Position numbers and translations under genes: made by a program
The notes under the pieces: generated by a model
What the model was told of the DNA's origin: nothing
Database searches by the model: none
The model's input: only the letters and a program-made list of their open reading frames with translations
Shown: positions 37,301-48,639 of the stretch, piece after piece
Position numbering within the stretch: position 1 is the first letter of the stretch
Layout of the letters: the number at the start of each line of letters is the position of its first letter
Source: Odontesthes bonariensis
Taxonomy: Eukaryota; Chordata; Actinopteri; Atheriniformes; Atherinopsidae
Reading direction: 5' to 3'
DNA: 64,000 nucleotides
Assembly (NCBI RefSeq): GCF_027942865.1
Contig: NC_134509.1
Coordinates: forward strand, 22,306,697-22,370,696

Positions 37301-40300
37301 ACATGAAAAACTATGAAAATCTGAGGCAGTGGTGTAGTCTACCTTTTTGAGGTGGGTATACTGTATAGTTGGCCAGTCATTGGCCCGTGGTACAAAACTA
37401 GGGGTCGGGACTCGGGACCCCTCGGAACCAATAGTAGCCCCTTAATGCACGCCGTACCTCCAGTGGCGCGCTGTAATAGTCATTGAAAAGTAATAAGTAC
37501 CATAGTACTACAATACTATGACATAACACAGTTAGGATGAAAAGCCCTCTAAAAACTATGACAAAAAATAGGCCAATGTAAAGTTTCATTTTTAAGCATT
37601 TTCATCTATGACAATCAAAAATGTTACTATCAAGTAGGCCTACAGCAAGTCAAGCCCAAACAAAATGAAATGAACTGATTTTTAAATGTAGGCCTATAGA
37701 AATATAGCCTGTTTTGTAAACTCATCACATGCACTAAAGGTTTTTGCATCTGACATTATATCGCAGTAACAGTGTAGTAGATAATGTAATTACCATTGCC
37801 TAAGTACAGATACATCTCCCCATCCATGCATACCATGGAGATAGCATGGTTCTGGCTAGTAAATAAAGTTTAGTTTATGATAGATAAATTACTTAATCCA
37901 GACAGCCACTGTACATATCATCATGTAGACCATATACAGACAGGTATGGCGATTAGGAGTTTTTCCCAAAGAAGAATCCCAGATAAACAAACGTCTAGAA
38001 TTTTAAACTAAGTAAGCAAACGTGGATCAGAGTAGCTAGCTTGCTAGTATTGAGAGAAGAACGAAAGCTAGACTACAGCATGACTAGCCTGTGTTATTGC
38101 CGTGTTATGTCCACAAATTAAACAACCTAGAAGGGTAACTTGGTAGCAAAGTCTCATAAAAAGCGTGAATTATGTTTTTGACTCAACTTAACTTACTTTC
38201 GGAAACGTCAGGTCGGGCAACCTTATTAAAAAAGTTCCTAAGGTCTTGCTGTCCCTTGCGCCTGGCCATGATCCTCGTCGTCCCCAACTAAAAACCTGGA
38301 ACGCTGCTGCTTTGTTTAACCTGGCAGCTCGCGGTCGGCTACCTAGCGAAATTCACTGGCATGTTTTCATCACGCATTGAGGCTTTTCAAATAATAATGA
38401 TCATCATCATAATAATAATATATTGTAACGACCCAGAATTAAGGTAAAAGCACACGGACTGGCTTGTTTCCTCCTCTCCCTGTCAATCACTGGACCGCAG
38501 GTCATCACTCAGGTGTGGGCTGGTGATTGGGGAGAGGAGTGGGCGTGGGCCAGTCTGTGTGCAGGTTTGGTGTTCTCCTGGGGCTGGTTGCGGAGCAGGA
38601 CTGAGAGTCACCCGTGTTCTGCGATTGTACTGCTTGTAATAACTTAATAAAGAGCCGTTCGGCTATCGCGTCTCAGAGCCTCCGTGAAGTCATTACAATA
38701 TGTTCACGAAAGTTAGACAACGTGTTAATAAATCACTACCATACCTGTCAACAGCCATGGAAAAGTGTGCCCTGGAAATGCAAACTCTCGGGTTGAGATG
38801 ATGAGATGATAATTCCATAATCCGATCAGAATGGTGAGAACATGGAAAACATATCGTATCAGCCCATTCCAGATGTACAATGACTTTTCGTAGAAGCCTC
38901 GACTTTACAAAGTCCTTTCCTTAGCCACTAAGCACCTACGTACGCACCCCATGATAGATTTTTGTCTTGGCTGACAGCGAGACATAAAAAACGCGTCTGA
39001 TTGGTTGGAGATTGACTGACTGCCGCAATTTCCGAATGAATGCAATTCTGAAGTGTTGTCGTTGTATTGTTAAATTATAACAAGGCTTCCATGAAAAGTG
39101 GTAGTTGATGAAACGTGGCTGTGCTATTCTAAATATTGAAAAACGAATTTTAGGTGGGTATACTGAGCATTTCAGGTGGGTATACTGAGCATTTCAGGTG
39201 GGTATACTGAGCATTTTAGGTGGGTATACGGAAATCCCCCCAAAAAAGAGGTGGGTATACGCCGTATACCTGCGGTAACTGTGCCATTAGAAGTAGAACT
39301 GTGTCCCACATCCCCTGCTCTCATTCTCAACCACCAACCTACCACCAAAAGGAGGATAATGCCTTTGGCACCTGTCCAGATTGAGCTTTTCATGTGATGT
39401 TAAAGTTAGATGTGAGTTCCCTGTGAAGTCCATGAGGTCGTATGGATTAGAGATTCTGTTCTGCAATTGGATGAAGCGATAGAAATGTCACAGAGAAGTC
39501 AGAACTGCATTTTTATTATCGCTATATCCTTGAGTGTAGAGCACAACTGTTGCTGCACAGTGCCCCATTCATTATGGTCTATCAACTAACCCACTTTTAA
39601 ATCTGTTGGCAAAATCTTCTCCTGTTTTTATAGCAATGCCCTTGTTGCATTGTGTGCATTTCTAACCTTTTAAGTTTATTTATTAGAGGCTTTACTTTTC
39701 ACATCCTCAATTTGAGTGTTGTCTTTTATAGACAAAAGTCAATACCACAAATGAATAGCACAAGTGGTTCTCTGTGACATAGTACAGAGGTTACTGTGCA
39801 GCACGAGTCTGAAAATAAAAATAAAAAAAACAATATTTAATGTTGTGTTTGTAAAGAAAATCAGACAGCTTTTCAGAGTAGATCCACTTTTAAACCTCAT
39901 CTTGTTCCTGAAAGTTCAGCTCTTTCTTTAGCAGCGTAAATAAAACTTATCTAAGCTTTAATCTTCCTTTGCAGCGCAAACAATCTCTTCTTTAATTCTT
40001 GATAACATTCAGCCTTCCATCCCTCATCCCTGCCCACCCTTTCCTCCGTTTCTCATCATTCGGTCCATCTGTTGCTGACTGTATGGATGACTAATGTGAA
40101 CAATCATAGCAACATAAAAAAAAAACAAAGCAAAACACAATGTTCTTTTCTTCTCTGTGGACAACTGAATAATATTCTGGGATTTTTAAGCACAAACTTA
40201 TGTGACATAAACTCACCACAGGCAAAGCTCTCTTATAATACTGTCTGCCCTTGTGCAGCATATTACCACACGTTTCCTATTTCTACACAATCACTGTTTG

Positions 40301-43300
40301 TTATTTTATTCTAATGTAAGCTTTGTGTTTATATTCCAGGGAAATTTTCATTGTGACAACAACAGGTGAAGCTGCAGACATTCAGGAAAGGGTCACGCTA
40401 GGCCAACAGTGCGGTAAAACAGCCTTCCACTACCATTAAGATTACTTCATGAGCTCATTAACAGGTTAACAGGTAACACTTTTTACCCGAATAGAGTAGC
40501 TGGCATGGATTAACAGATTCAAAGTGCATAAAAAAAGATATTTGTCGAACCATGTGTACTGATGCCTTACCAAGTTCTTTTCTATATTTGTTAATCTATA
40601 TCTGTGACAAGACCTGGATAATATGTATCCGTGGAATATGAAGAGGCTATTTCGGTGAAGCACCTGAATTTGATTAATTTTAAGTTGATAGCTGCTGGCA
40701 TTAACTGTACCAGATGTGGTGACTGTATCTTCAAATTGTTCAGTGGTGCATCATGTGAATCTGTCCTTTGCTATAATAAGTCATCAGAAGTCTACAGTTT
40801 AACTGACTGCTGGATAAATGTGAGAATGATCAAAACAGTGGATTTTATCTTTGTTCCCGTAAAAAAGCTGACATTTTACATGGGAACTGAAAGTGTCTAA
40901 CACAAATATTATGGCGCATTTTCCAAGGTAACCAAAGCCATGACAATTGCAAATATAATTATAGTTTACGTGCTTTTAGTCACTGGCAAAACCAAAACTA
41001 AAGGAAACCCCCACATTATCTCACCACAGTGTTTTTTAGACTTCCTTAAATAGAGAAGAGGACAGGAAAGTATACTTCCACATTCGTGATCTTGAGCTTA
41101 AATGTCATGTTATCATGTTCTTGCTAAATGTGTCAACACAAAAATGTTATGCAATTCTTCAAAGGAAAGTCTATATGGGCGGTTGAAATATTTTTCACAC
41201 GCCCATATCAATCAATAAATAAATATATATATATATATCTGTGATGACATGACTGAGATGAAGATAAATTGTTCTAAATGCCTCCGGGTGACTGGATTCA
41301 GTATAGTGTCACGAACATGGGGTTTTGCGCCATGTTTTTAGTTCTTAGTTTGGTGTTTTATCATGTTTTAGTTTCTCATGCCTTGGTGTTTAGTTCCTGT
41401 TTAGTCTTTAGTTTTCTAGCTCATGTTCACTCATCAGTCCGCACAGCATTTAGGTTCCCTGTTTTCTCACAGTCATGGTGAGATCCTCACCCTTCACGCC
41501 ACGCCACGCCACGTCAAGTTCTTTGTTTTGTCATGTTTTGACATGTTTTGTTTTCATAGTTCTAGTCTTGTCATCCGGCTCAGCCGGGTTTTGCTTTAAC
41601 CTTGTTTTTGATCAATAAATCAAATCTTGTTTTTTGAAGTCTGCATTCGTGTCCTTACGCCTCGCAATCATCGCACTCCACGGAAACATAACATATAGAT
41701 CATAAAGCCCATCCCTCTGCATGTTTGAGAATAGGACTGAAGCCAAATGACACCATAAAAGTAAACCAAAAATAGATTTGATACCATTTCTGTCACATAA
41801 GTACCTATTATCACACGGAGATTTAGCTAATTAACGTCTCTGGTCATTCTATAAAAAATGGTTGACTCCAAAACACTCCCAACACCTCTACAATTTATAC
41901 AGGGATACAGTATGATGTGTGTAACTACTACAGCTTGTTTTCTTAATGTAGAATCTGCTGGAAATAAGAATTGTTTTTATAACTGTAAACAGCAGTTTAT
42001 ATCCAAGGATACCACGGCTATGTTGCATTGGTGTGTCACTACAGTAGTTCAGAAATGAAAAACCACTGACTCGAGTGGGCCTTCGACATTTTTAGTTGCC
42101 ATCACAGTCTGTTAAATGCTTTCAAAAGGAGTAGCATCCAGTTGGTTGAAAGCACCATTTTATGCTTGTGGATCTTTCACATTAGGCCTTTAAAGCCATA
42201 AATATTTATGGATTATTCTCTAGTTTATTGGACTCCAGTGTTACGTAATATACCCATTTTTTTTAAGAAAGTAAAAGTTGTCACAAAGTGAATGTGTACA
42301 ATGTTATTCCCCTGCTTCTCATCATCTGAGTTTCAAACAACTGATAAGATTGCATCCAGTGCAGATATATTTATAGCATTTAGTCTTTAGTCTTTGCAGT
42401 GTACAGTTGTTCACCATCTAATTGCACTAACAATTCTAGAAAGAAAAAAAAGGAGAAAACGTTTAGGTTCAATTGTAATTCTTCAATTTCAGTTTTTTAA
42501 CACCAGCTGTGAAAATACATGCAAGTAGTGCTTTAAATAAGATTTTCCGCTCGTACATGGCAGGGTAGTAATCATTCCTCTGTGGGATTTGTCAGTGCCT
42601 TCTGTTTTTTTGTTTTATTCCGAGACCGACTCCATGATGTTGACTTCAGAGAATGGGGGAGACGATGCCGTCGATCAGAAAAGATTCAGAATCTGAAAAG
42701 CTTAAACTTGTGCACATGCAGTGCTACATGTGTGAAGAAGTATTCAACATACTGTGGTATGTCAGCCAAGCATGTAAACAATGCCACATAACACAAGAAT
42801 GCCACCTTGAAGAGTATTCATACACATAATCATCTGAGTTATTTGGTGCTTCAGTGTCCTACCTGTCCAAAGACAGAGGCAACGATGGGGCATAGCTTCC
42901 GCTTGTCTCCCTCTTGCAACCAGATGTCATCAGGGTCTCCAACAGGGGACGAAAGGCTCAAGGTCTTGGCTTTAGACTTTGGTGGTCTCTTTATACTAGC
43001 TGAACTCCATCGCCTTATTGAATCAATCTTCTTCTTGATTGAACCCTGGAAAATGGAGCATAAAAGAGAGGTGAAAAAGGTTTATCATTCAACTGGAATT
43101 AGGGTTTAATGAATAGGTGAAGGGTCAGATAACTGGACTGACTTTGACTCGCTGAACTCTTCAAACTTAAATGCAATGCAAAATAAAGAAGCTGCTGCAA
43201 CAGGAGTAACTTCGTGATGTACCGGTTCAAAAAGACCCTGCACTAACAAAAGTTAATAAAAAGGAAAGTTGCTTGGAAATAAAATAATTAACTGAAAATT

Positions 43301-43564
43301 AAATTACTTCTACTTAATTAAATCACTGACTACAAACTGAAGTTGTCTTTGAATGAATACCAAATTTAAATGATAATTCAGTTTGAAAGCTGTAAACAAA
43401 TGACTTGAGTATTGACACCCCGGATCAAAACTTGTGCTTCCGTAGTTTACCACTGGCAGGACGGAGCACGTTACAGCCACATTTCAGCATGTACATCCAC
43501 TGACCTTCTTTACTAATTTCCCCTCTTGCACGTCCACAGACGGTACTCTTTTCATCTCAGTCAT
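20615..43564 (-). CDS. cabp2: Neuronal EF-hand calcium-binding protein, CaBP2-like, caldendrin-type isoform
   Basis: Exons in coding order: 43505-43564, 42863-43045, 24549-24579, 21471-21605, 21089-21198, 20853-21000, 20615-20640. All phases agree (693 nt, 230 residues). It starts [10 protein letters not shown], runs through a basic serine-rich region to [10 protein letters not shown], and joins [18 protein letters not shown]1 loop [12 protein letters not shown] and EF3 loop [12 protein letters not shown] are canonical. EF2 ([14 protein letters not shown]) is degenerate as in all CaBPs. EF4 ([15 protein letters not shown]) is canonical, and the end is FVRMMSR. The short linker SQQICGG resembles CaBP2 (SQQISGG) rather than CaBP1. 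CaBPs are calmodulin-like calcium sensors that tune voltage-gated calcium channels in retina, hair cells and brain. The VFGQ|DRDL junction matches caldendrin, so family is sure and paralogue (cabp2 versus cabp1) is likely only. The intron 24580-42862 is 18 kb and packed with repeats. Confidence 0.88.
22286..23136. mobile_element. Candidate TTAA-flanked dispersed repeat
   Basis: TTAA lies at 22282-22285 and 23137-23140. The ends AGCAGGGCTCAG and AGACATGCTATG (reverse complement of the right end) are only weakly similar. The body is GC-richer than the surroundings and looks like a dispersed repeat. The open frame 22727-22975 is not recognised. It could be chance spacing of TTAA. Confidence 0.35.
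23371..23500 (+). mobile_element. tRNA-like SINE-type repeat fragment
   Basis: It begins GCACGGTGGTGTGGTGGTTT, with GCGCTGTCGCATCACAGCA and a B-box-like GGTTTGAATCC, then GTGGAGTTTGC. This pattern is common in fish genomes. It is cut short at the 3' side. Confidence 0.55.
24580..27190. other. CaBP intron, nothing recognised
   Basis: Intron between the DRDLRPEE exon and the alternative L-type exon. AT-rich; no exon or mobile element was recognised. Confidence 0.5.
27191..27650 (-). CDS. cabp2: Alternative first exons of the CaBP gene (myristoylated L-type isoform)
   Basis: Exon 27603-27650 encodes [16 protein letters not shown] and ends at the donor AAG|GTAAGG. The glycine at position 2 with N, K and S nearby fits an N-myristoylation signal, as in the MGNC start of CaBP1 and CaBP2. 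After a 253-bp intron, exon 27191-27349 follows GCAATGCAG. It carries an acidic stretch and then [20 protein letters not shown] and RQGFAQSQL, which matches the L-CaBP1/CaBP2 segment GPACIFLR. Its donor CTT|GTATGT is phase 0 and joins DRDLRPEE at 24579. This gives a 218-residue isoform. The exon order suggests a second promoter just upstream of 27650, which would give a membrane-anchored form beside the caldendrin-like form from 43.5 kb. Confidence 0.85.
27837..27860. repeat. (ACT)8 microsatellite
   Basis: Eight ACT units in a row, about 190 bp upstream of the alternative CaBP start. Confidence 0.9.
28349..28382. repeat. (TG)17 microsatellite
   Basis: An uninterrupted TG run in the large CaBP intron. 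Confidence 0.92.
29440..29870 (+). pseudogene. Decayed Tc1/mariner-type transposase fragment
   Basis: The segment reads like a Tc1 element with pieces deleted. AAGAAGGAAAGACATCAGCA leads into GAAGCAATTGTTGC. Further on, a frame at about 29645-29710 encodes [19 protein letters not shown], a hallmark of Tc1 transposases. The next expected part (the DE catalytic region) is missing and replaced by a later segment ([13 protein letters not shown]...). No terminal repeats were found. Non-functional. Confidence 0.75.
29950..32640. other. CaBP intron, nothing recognised
   Basis: AT-rich intron sequence without recognised exons or transposon ends. Confidence 0.45.
32652..33765. mobile_element. hAT-like inverted-repeat element, mosaic and nested
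   Basis: The left end TAGTGATGCTCCGATCAGCA has its inverse at 33746-33765, and arms of about 200 bp match (32652-32860 and 33566-33765). A second copy of the end, TAGTGATGCTCCGATCGATC, starts near 32862, so one element sits inside another. The 30-bp motif CCAGATTCTTGTTCTACATG occurs three times in the region. No 8-bp target duplication was found around the outer ends. Confidence 0.7.
33056..33240 (+). pseudogene. hAT transposase BED-finger remnant, frameshifted
   Basis: The frame from 33056 encodes [20 protein letters not shown], like the start of BED zinc fingers in hAT transposases and ZBED proteins. The expected cysteines ([12 protein letters not shown]) lie in the neighbouring frame, so the fragment is broken. 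It lies within the hAT-like mosaic 32652-33765. Confidence 0.5.
34434..34938. mobile_element. TTAA-flanked element with a minus-strand coding fragment
   Basis: TTAA at 34430-34433 and 34939-34942, with inverted ends AGGCCTACA and TGTAGGCCT. Inside, minus-strand frames (34438-34704 and 34527-34799) overlap. One reads [20 protein letters not shown] then an acidic run; I do not recognise it. The TTAAAGG start is shared with the other TTAA elements of this window. Confidence 0.6.
35026..35121. mobile_element. Short palindromic repeat (GCTAGCCTAG...CTAGGCTAG)
   Basis: AGCTAGCCTAGAAATCTAGA faces its rough inverse TCTGGCTTGCTAGGCTAG, with an inner hairpin CTGTACAGC...GCTGTACGG. It looks like a short non-autonomous element. 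Confidence 0.5.
35884..36050 (+). mobile_element. tRNA-derived SINE-like repeat
   Basis: A tRNA-like head with a B-box-like GGTTTGAGCCCC is followed by CCCTTCCCTGCATGTCTGCC and CTTTCCTGTCTATCCACTGT. This tail is typical of a SINE-like family in percomorph fishes. The A-box part is diverged. Confidence 0.55.
36094..36235. mobile_element. Dispersed teleost repeat fragment
   Basis: GACGCTTTTATCCAAAGCAA, CTTACACTCATA, then GGGTCTTGCCTAAGGAC and CAGGATTCAAAC. This order is typical of a widely dispersed fish repeat. Class not settled. Confidence 0.5.
36397..37015. mobile_element. hAT-family non-autonomous element with 8-bp target duplication
   Basis: The ends CAGAGATACTCA and TGAGTATCACTG are inverted repeats. 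Inner similarity continues (GAGCCACATG versus GAGCCACATT on the other strand). The element is flanked by perfect 8-bp direct repeats GGTTAGAG at 36389-36396 and 37016-37023, as hAT transposases make. 619 bp, no transposase. Confidence 0.88.
38197..38269 (-). pseudogene. Possible first coding exon of an hAT-type transposase (relic)
   Basis: The minus strand encodes [20 protein letters not shown] then SES, followed by the donor-like AAA|GTAAGT. A start with basic residues and a LRNFF motif resembles the N-terminus of hAT transposases of the ZMYM/TTF type. No continuation was found. Confidence 0.35.
38424..38697. mobile_element. Solo LTR, 274 bp
   Basis: It runs from TGTAACGACCC to GTCATTACA, so it has the TG...CA ends of a long terminal repeat. 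It is flanked by ATAT at 38420-38423 and 38698-38701. AATAAA at 38646 would be the polyadenylation signal. No internal retroelement genes are present, so it is a solo LTR. A 5-bp reading (AATAT) with the end shifted by one base is also possible. Confidence 0.7.
39152..39230. repeat. 22-bp tandem repeat, about 3.5 copies
   Basis: The unit AGGTGGGTATACTGAGCATT plus two bases repeats with minimal change. Confidence 0.85.
39300..41300. other. CaBP intron, nothing recognised
   Basis: Ordinary AT-rich intron sequence. Short open frames such as 40631-40900 resemble nothing known to me. Confidence 0.45.
41307..41693. mobile_element. Solo LTR, 387 bp, with 5-bp target duplication
   Basis: It starts TGTCACGAACATGG and ends GGAAACATAACA, with perfect TATAG duplications at 41302-41306 and 41694-41698. 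It contains a CACGCCACGCC run and AATAAA near 41614. TG...CA ends plus a 5-bp duplication are diagnostic of LTR retroelement insertion; the lack of an inner region shows that recombination left a solo LTR. Confidence 0.85.
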
Positions 43565-46225
43565 CTTTGTAGTCCAGCTGGCTTACACAGAGAAGTCTTC
43601 TTTCTCTCTGAGTCTCGGTCTCAGTCACTCTCTCTTTATCTGTCCCTAGAGCATCTGACTCCAGCTCATAATCTGAGGCGTATCTCCAACCGCTTTGGCT
43701 CCTCCTTCTCTCATTGCTCTCCCTGGCGCTCTCCATCTTTCAGCTCTCCTCCTGTCTCTACATCCGACACTCACCATGTCATCCGTCTGCTTGTATCCAT
43801 CTTTCTTCTTGTTTTTTCTCTATCCTATTATCATTACCATACACGTTTCTTTGTGCACAATATTTTTACCTTCAGTCTTAACAAATTAAAATATGTATAA
43901 ATGTGTTTTTATTAGAGTAACTGGAAAATAAGGATAGCCAGCAGAACAGTGTCGGTGACAGCTCACACATCTTGTCTATTATCAGCCCGACACTATTTAA
44001 AATTTTCTGTTCATGTATTTGGCATCTCTAGTAATCCTGTATTTTTTTCCCGACTCGTCCTTTGATCTCATCTGCTAGGATTCTATTGTTGGCTTGTCCT
44101 CAATCCTCTGCATTTTATAGTGCTTCCCATTGTTTATCATATTTCTCATATGGGACCGTGCACACACACACGCTCATAAACACTTTACACGCACAGTATG
44201 ACGGGGGTTAAACAAACTGTTGGGTTAAAACGTGATCATAGGTGTGGCAGGAACCGCTTTAGCAGAGGAATTAAAGAGTGTAGCAGTAAGTGAATGGAGA
44301 TTAGAGATTATTACCACAAGAGAGACAAAAAAATAGACAAAGAGAGAAAGGATGGTTTCGATGATCTCTGCCTCTTTCTCATCTGTGTCTTTGCACAAAC
44401 GTTACCACACAGGAATGTTGCTGGGCCTCCCAAAGGTTAAGTTTCATATTAAATCCTCACATGAGTTCACTACACAAGAAACGAAACAAAATTCTTAGTT
44501 ACTCAAAGCAGAGACAAACATGTGAAACAAGCCAAATAGTTCAAATAAGACAGCTGTAACATATCTTTACTTGCTTTCAGATCAGAAAATGATGTGCTTT
44601 GTTATCACATTTTCTTACTTCAACTCTTCTACTTGAGGGAGCAAATCACTCCCATTCTGGAGTAAGCAATCCTCTGCCAAAATTACAAAATATATACTTT
44701 TCTCTGGAAACAGGATTATCATTAATGAGTATTATCACGAATAAGAGGTCACATAATCGAAAAAGAAATATGCAGCCTCGCCCTTTTTTATTTCCACCCA
44801 AATCCAAGTTCAAATCAGCTGAAACTCCTTTGCTCTTGCTTTGCTTTTAACTGCACATTCATTTTAGCTGTTATAAAGTTAATTTATTTAAAGAAAGAAA
44901 CAAAATAATAATGCTCTACTAGCTGCCTGTACTGCAAAGCAGGTTCAACCTGTCCAAGGTGTCTTCAAGTGACCCGGCTTAGCTGACCCTAATTATGAGA
45001 TTGCATTAAGCGAATTACAAAGATGGACAAACCTTGAGCAGTGGACTTCCTCCAGGAAGAATTAAGTATAAACCTCACAAAATATGGTGAATACAAGCAA
45101 GCAATTCATGCCAAAGCAAGGAGAGATACCTTGCAAATGTCACAGTGGCACATTATAAAGAAAACAATCACACATATAATATCTGATAAATCAGTGTGTT
45201 GCTATTGGTTTTTATGGCTATTCGAACTATTCTTTCAGCTGTAATTCTAGCGGCACCAAAGGTCCTGGGAACAAGTTCAGACCAAATATGCGAACACAAT
45301 TTAAACCGTGTTTAAACTGGTCTAATGTTGTATCTTGCCCTAGGAGAACAAGTAAGAGGCTTAGATGCAATTATCAGTGTTTTCACAAAGATTCAATATA
45401 CAAAGACCTGTAAAATCATAAAAGAACGACATTTCTTTTAAATGACTTGAAACCAACAGAAAATCGTTTGCACCACCCCTTTAATTAAGGGATCACCTTT
45501 AATGAAAAAGGTGGAGCAGGGTGTGTTAACCGCCCCCAGCCAATGCAGAGAAAGATCCCAGATTTGCTAAGAAAAAAGTTGAATCTGTGTTAATGTTGTT
45601 TTGGTGACATGCAGCAAGGTCCCCAGTCAGGATTCTCACGTGTGGCACATGTGTCTTTTAGTTTGAAGGTTTGGCAAAAACCTGCTAAAACAATACCTCA
45701 AACCAGCAGAGCATTAGTATGTTAGCATACACAGCAAATAGTTAGCAATAGAAAGTCAGTGTTCATTACATTCCCTATCACAAGGAAGCACTCTTATTAT
45801 TAACCTGTACTTATTCGCTTGATCAGAACCCTTTAGTGCAGTTTTTGAACATAGAGGGAACTCCAAAGCAGCATTTTTTGATCTGAAGGGTTTTTCATGC
45901 TAGCAATGTGACAGTTGTTGAATGCGTTCTAAAGGAAATGTTGGTGAAATGTATGTTCTTGTGTAATTAGACACCTACAGTTGTGTTTTCCTAATCTTAA
46001 TCGAGTGCTTTCAGTGCATAACAAAGTCAAGTATCAGTGGAGGACAGAAAATGCAAGAAAAAAAAGACAAAAAAAGGATTAAAGTAATTAAAAATAGCAA
46101 TGTTCAGGTTGGACTTGAACACGAGTCCCATGTTTGGATGTTACGTTGCCCTTTTGAATGACATTTTCCTTTTCCGGGTGATATATCCAAGGGTAATGCA
46201 CCCATGAAAAAGAGGATTCACAAGG
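43565..46225. other. 5' flank of the CaBP gene, nothing recognised
   Basis: Upstream of the caldendrin-type start. The promoter of that isoform is expected here; the stretch 43565-43800 is pyrimidine-rich on the plus strand. No gene or clear mobile element was recognised. Confidence 0.4.
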
Positions 46226-46480
46226 TTAAAGTCAAAAGTCAAAGTCAGATTTATTTGTAAAGCATATTTCATATACAAAACAGTTCAAAGTGATTTACAT
46301 AAAATAAAAGCATTGCAGCAGTGTAAGAAGCATTAAAAATACATCAATGAATATAAAGAGAAACAAATAAAATAATTAAAATGAATTAAAAACAAGCAAC
46401 AGTCAAGATAAGTTCAAAGATATCGTGCAGATTTCATGCATAGACACATGAGATAAGAAATGTTTTTAACCTGGATTTAA
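46226..46480. mobile_element. SINE/LINE-tail-like dispersed repeat
   Basis: AAGTCAGATTTATTTGTAAA, CATATTTCATATACAAAACA and GTTCAAAGTGATTTACATAA form a phrase common in dispersed fish retroelements. The boundaries are unclear, and similarity may continue to about 46700. Confidence 0.5.
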
Positions 46481-46729
46481 AAATGTCTTGAGATGAGTTC
46501 TAAGGAAGCATTGAGCATTGGACATACAATAACTTGGACACACTGACCCTCATGTCCAAACCTTTGACTGATCTGGTAAATTTAGGATGAAAAGCTAAAT
46601 ATGCACCTGATACGTTTTGCTGGATCAATGAAGTGAAAATATAATGATCAGCTATCCTAAAGCTACAGAAGTAGACTGACTGAGAAGTAGACATTATATT
46701 CAGGACAACAAATTTATTTTGAAAATTAC

Positions 46730-48630
46730 AGCACAGTAAGGGTTAAATGGTTAAATAAGCTAAGTAAACCATTCCATCCCACTTCCGCTATCAGTTCTGT
46801 AGCGCTACTGACATGCAATTTCAAAACAGCCGGTGCCTTCCTCATGTAATATGTTGTTAAGATGTCCTTATTTCACATGTTTACCGCCTTGGTGGTTGTT
46901 TACTGTGGGAGATCCACAGGAATGTTGGGCGTGTAAAAATAGATTATAGACTCTGGAAAGTGAACACTCAACTCCTGCACCCTCCCTACATGCTTAGTGT
47001 ATTTTAATTGCAGTGCACAGCCATGTTGTGCTGATGTGCTTGTGTTTCCGTGTTTCCAGACATGTTTTCCTGCAGGTGCATCCTTGAAAGTTCCTTTGTG
47101 TTCAAGTGTGCACTAGAGCACAATGTGTCATTCTTCACTATATCTTTGTACCAGTTTTGTAACCACAATCACCCAAAACCAGATGTTTGCCATGACTGTG
47201 GGATTAATTTGATTTATGCATAATTTGAAATGGCACATTTTGAAACAGTCTAAACCAGGGGTTTCCCCCTACATACATTTTGGGAAAGAAAACACCACAG
47301 TCATTCCTGAGATAACCACATGATGCTGTTTGACATATCCAGACTAAATTGAATTCATAAACGGCATAAATTAGTTTGTGACTTTGTGGAAAACAGCTAA
47401 ATTTCCTCAGAACTAATGCATCTGAGCTCTCTACGTACAGAATAATAATTAATCCTTTAAATAACTAATATAATATTTCTTTGCTTCCATTCACTGAGTG
47501 TCCCTTAAAACAGTTTGGAGTTTAAACTTTGGTCCAAACTGTTAACTTAAGATGCATTTCCACTACAGGAGCCTTTTCCATGAGTCAGGGTCTTTTAGGG
47601 GTCCTGTCCAAAGCCCCCTCAGTTTTGACCACAGGGAACGGGGGATAAAAACAAGTCCCAGGGGAGATACTTCAGCCCCCAAAGCAGCCCTGTTTGGGAA
47701 GTACACCTTTTGGTTGGAGTTTGCTGCACTAGAAATGTCTGATTGGTGGAGTATTCCCAATGCTTTATATCCACCTTTCTGTCTCAGTATCAGGTTTAAT
47801 GTCCGCAATAGCTCATAAATCTGTTATTTTCAAGTTGCACCACAGGAATAGTTCTTACCGTTTCTAAACTCAGACTTTTATCTCGGCAGCTACACGAGGA
47901 GACAAAGCTCCGATTGTGAGAAGAATACTGTTAGATAAGCAATAAAACATTACCATGTGATTGTTTCACAGTAGTTATGTAGTGAGATACAAATAAGAAC
48001 ACCCAAAACCCTGTAGAAATGTGCAACAGATTTTAAAGGAACGGAACAGGCACTTAAGCACTAAGAGCATTAAAGTGCTAATCTGTGATCTTTTCGCTGC
48101 GGTTACGCTCAAAGACAAAAACAAAAACACCCCAAACCCCACAGAAATGAGTAACACGGGCAAATTTTGAGTACAACTGATGCACATTTCCTTGTTTCTA
48201 GGTCGGTCTGATCACAGAGCACTGTGTCTGCGGAGGACAGCAGAGGCCATCGCAGCTGTGATTAACTTGATATTTAGAGCAATGGAATGTTATTACCACA
48301 GCCCAGGCAGCAGCAGTTCTGTAAAAAATACCCCAAAGCCAAACACACACAAGTTTGTTACATGGACAGATTTTAGTTTAGTACAGCTAAGAAAAACCTC
48401 TTGGAGTTAAAAAGTCCATCTAGGTTCAGCATTGCAGCCCTGAGACTCAGGGGAGCACAGACAGGGTGGAGCAACACACTTCGGCTGACTTTATTTCTAA
48501 TCTCCCCAGACCTTCAGAGAAATTAAAACTGACCCTGGCCTCAATTATTATTTTACCCCCCGGAAAAGCATCTTCATGCCATTTAATTCCTGGATGCTAA
48601 TGGTTGAAATGCATATTTTCTCTATTATCA
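46730..48630. other. Intergenic; one possible worn element at 47545-47815
   Basis: Mostly unremarkable. The stretch from 47545 (GCATTTCCACTACAGGAGCC) resembles ends of non-autonomous fish elements, but no matching inverse end was found. Confidence 0.35.
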
Positions 48631-48639
48631 AGAATCAAG

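Larger units (their letters stand above)
37327..39275. mobile_element. Candidate DNA transposon remnant with GGTGGGTATAC motifs
   Basis: The left side CAGTGGTGTAGTCTACC and GGTGGGTATAC recurs on the right as GGTGGGTATACGCCGTATAC followed by CTGCGG. The right end is incomplete. A solo LTR (38424-38697) and a 22-bp tandem array (39152-39230) lie inside. The open frame 39176-39397 is only a reading of the array. Confidence 0.45.
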
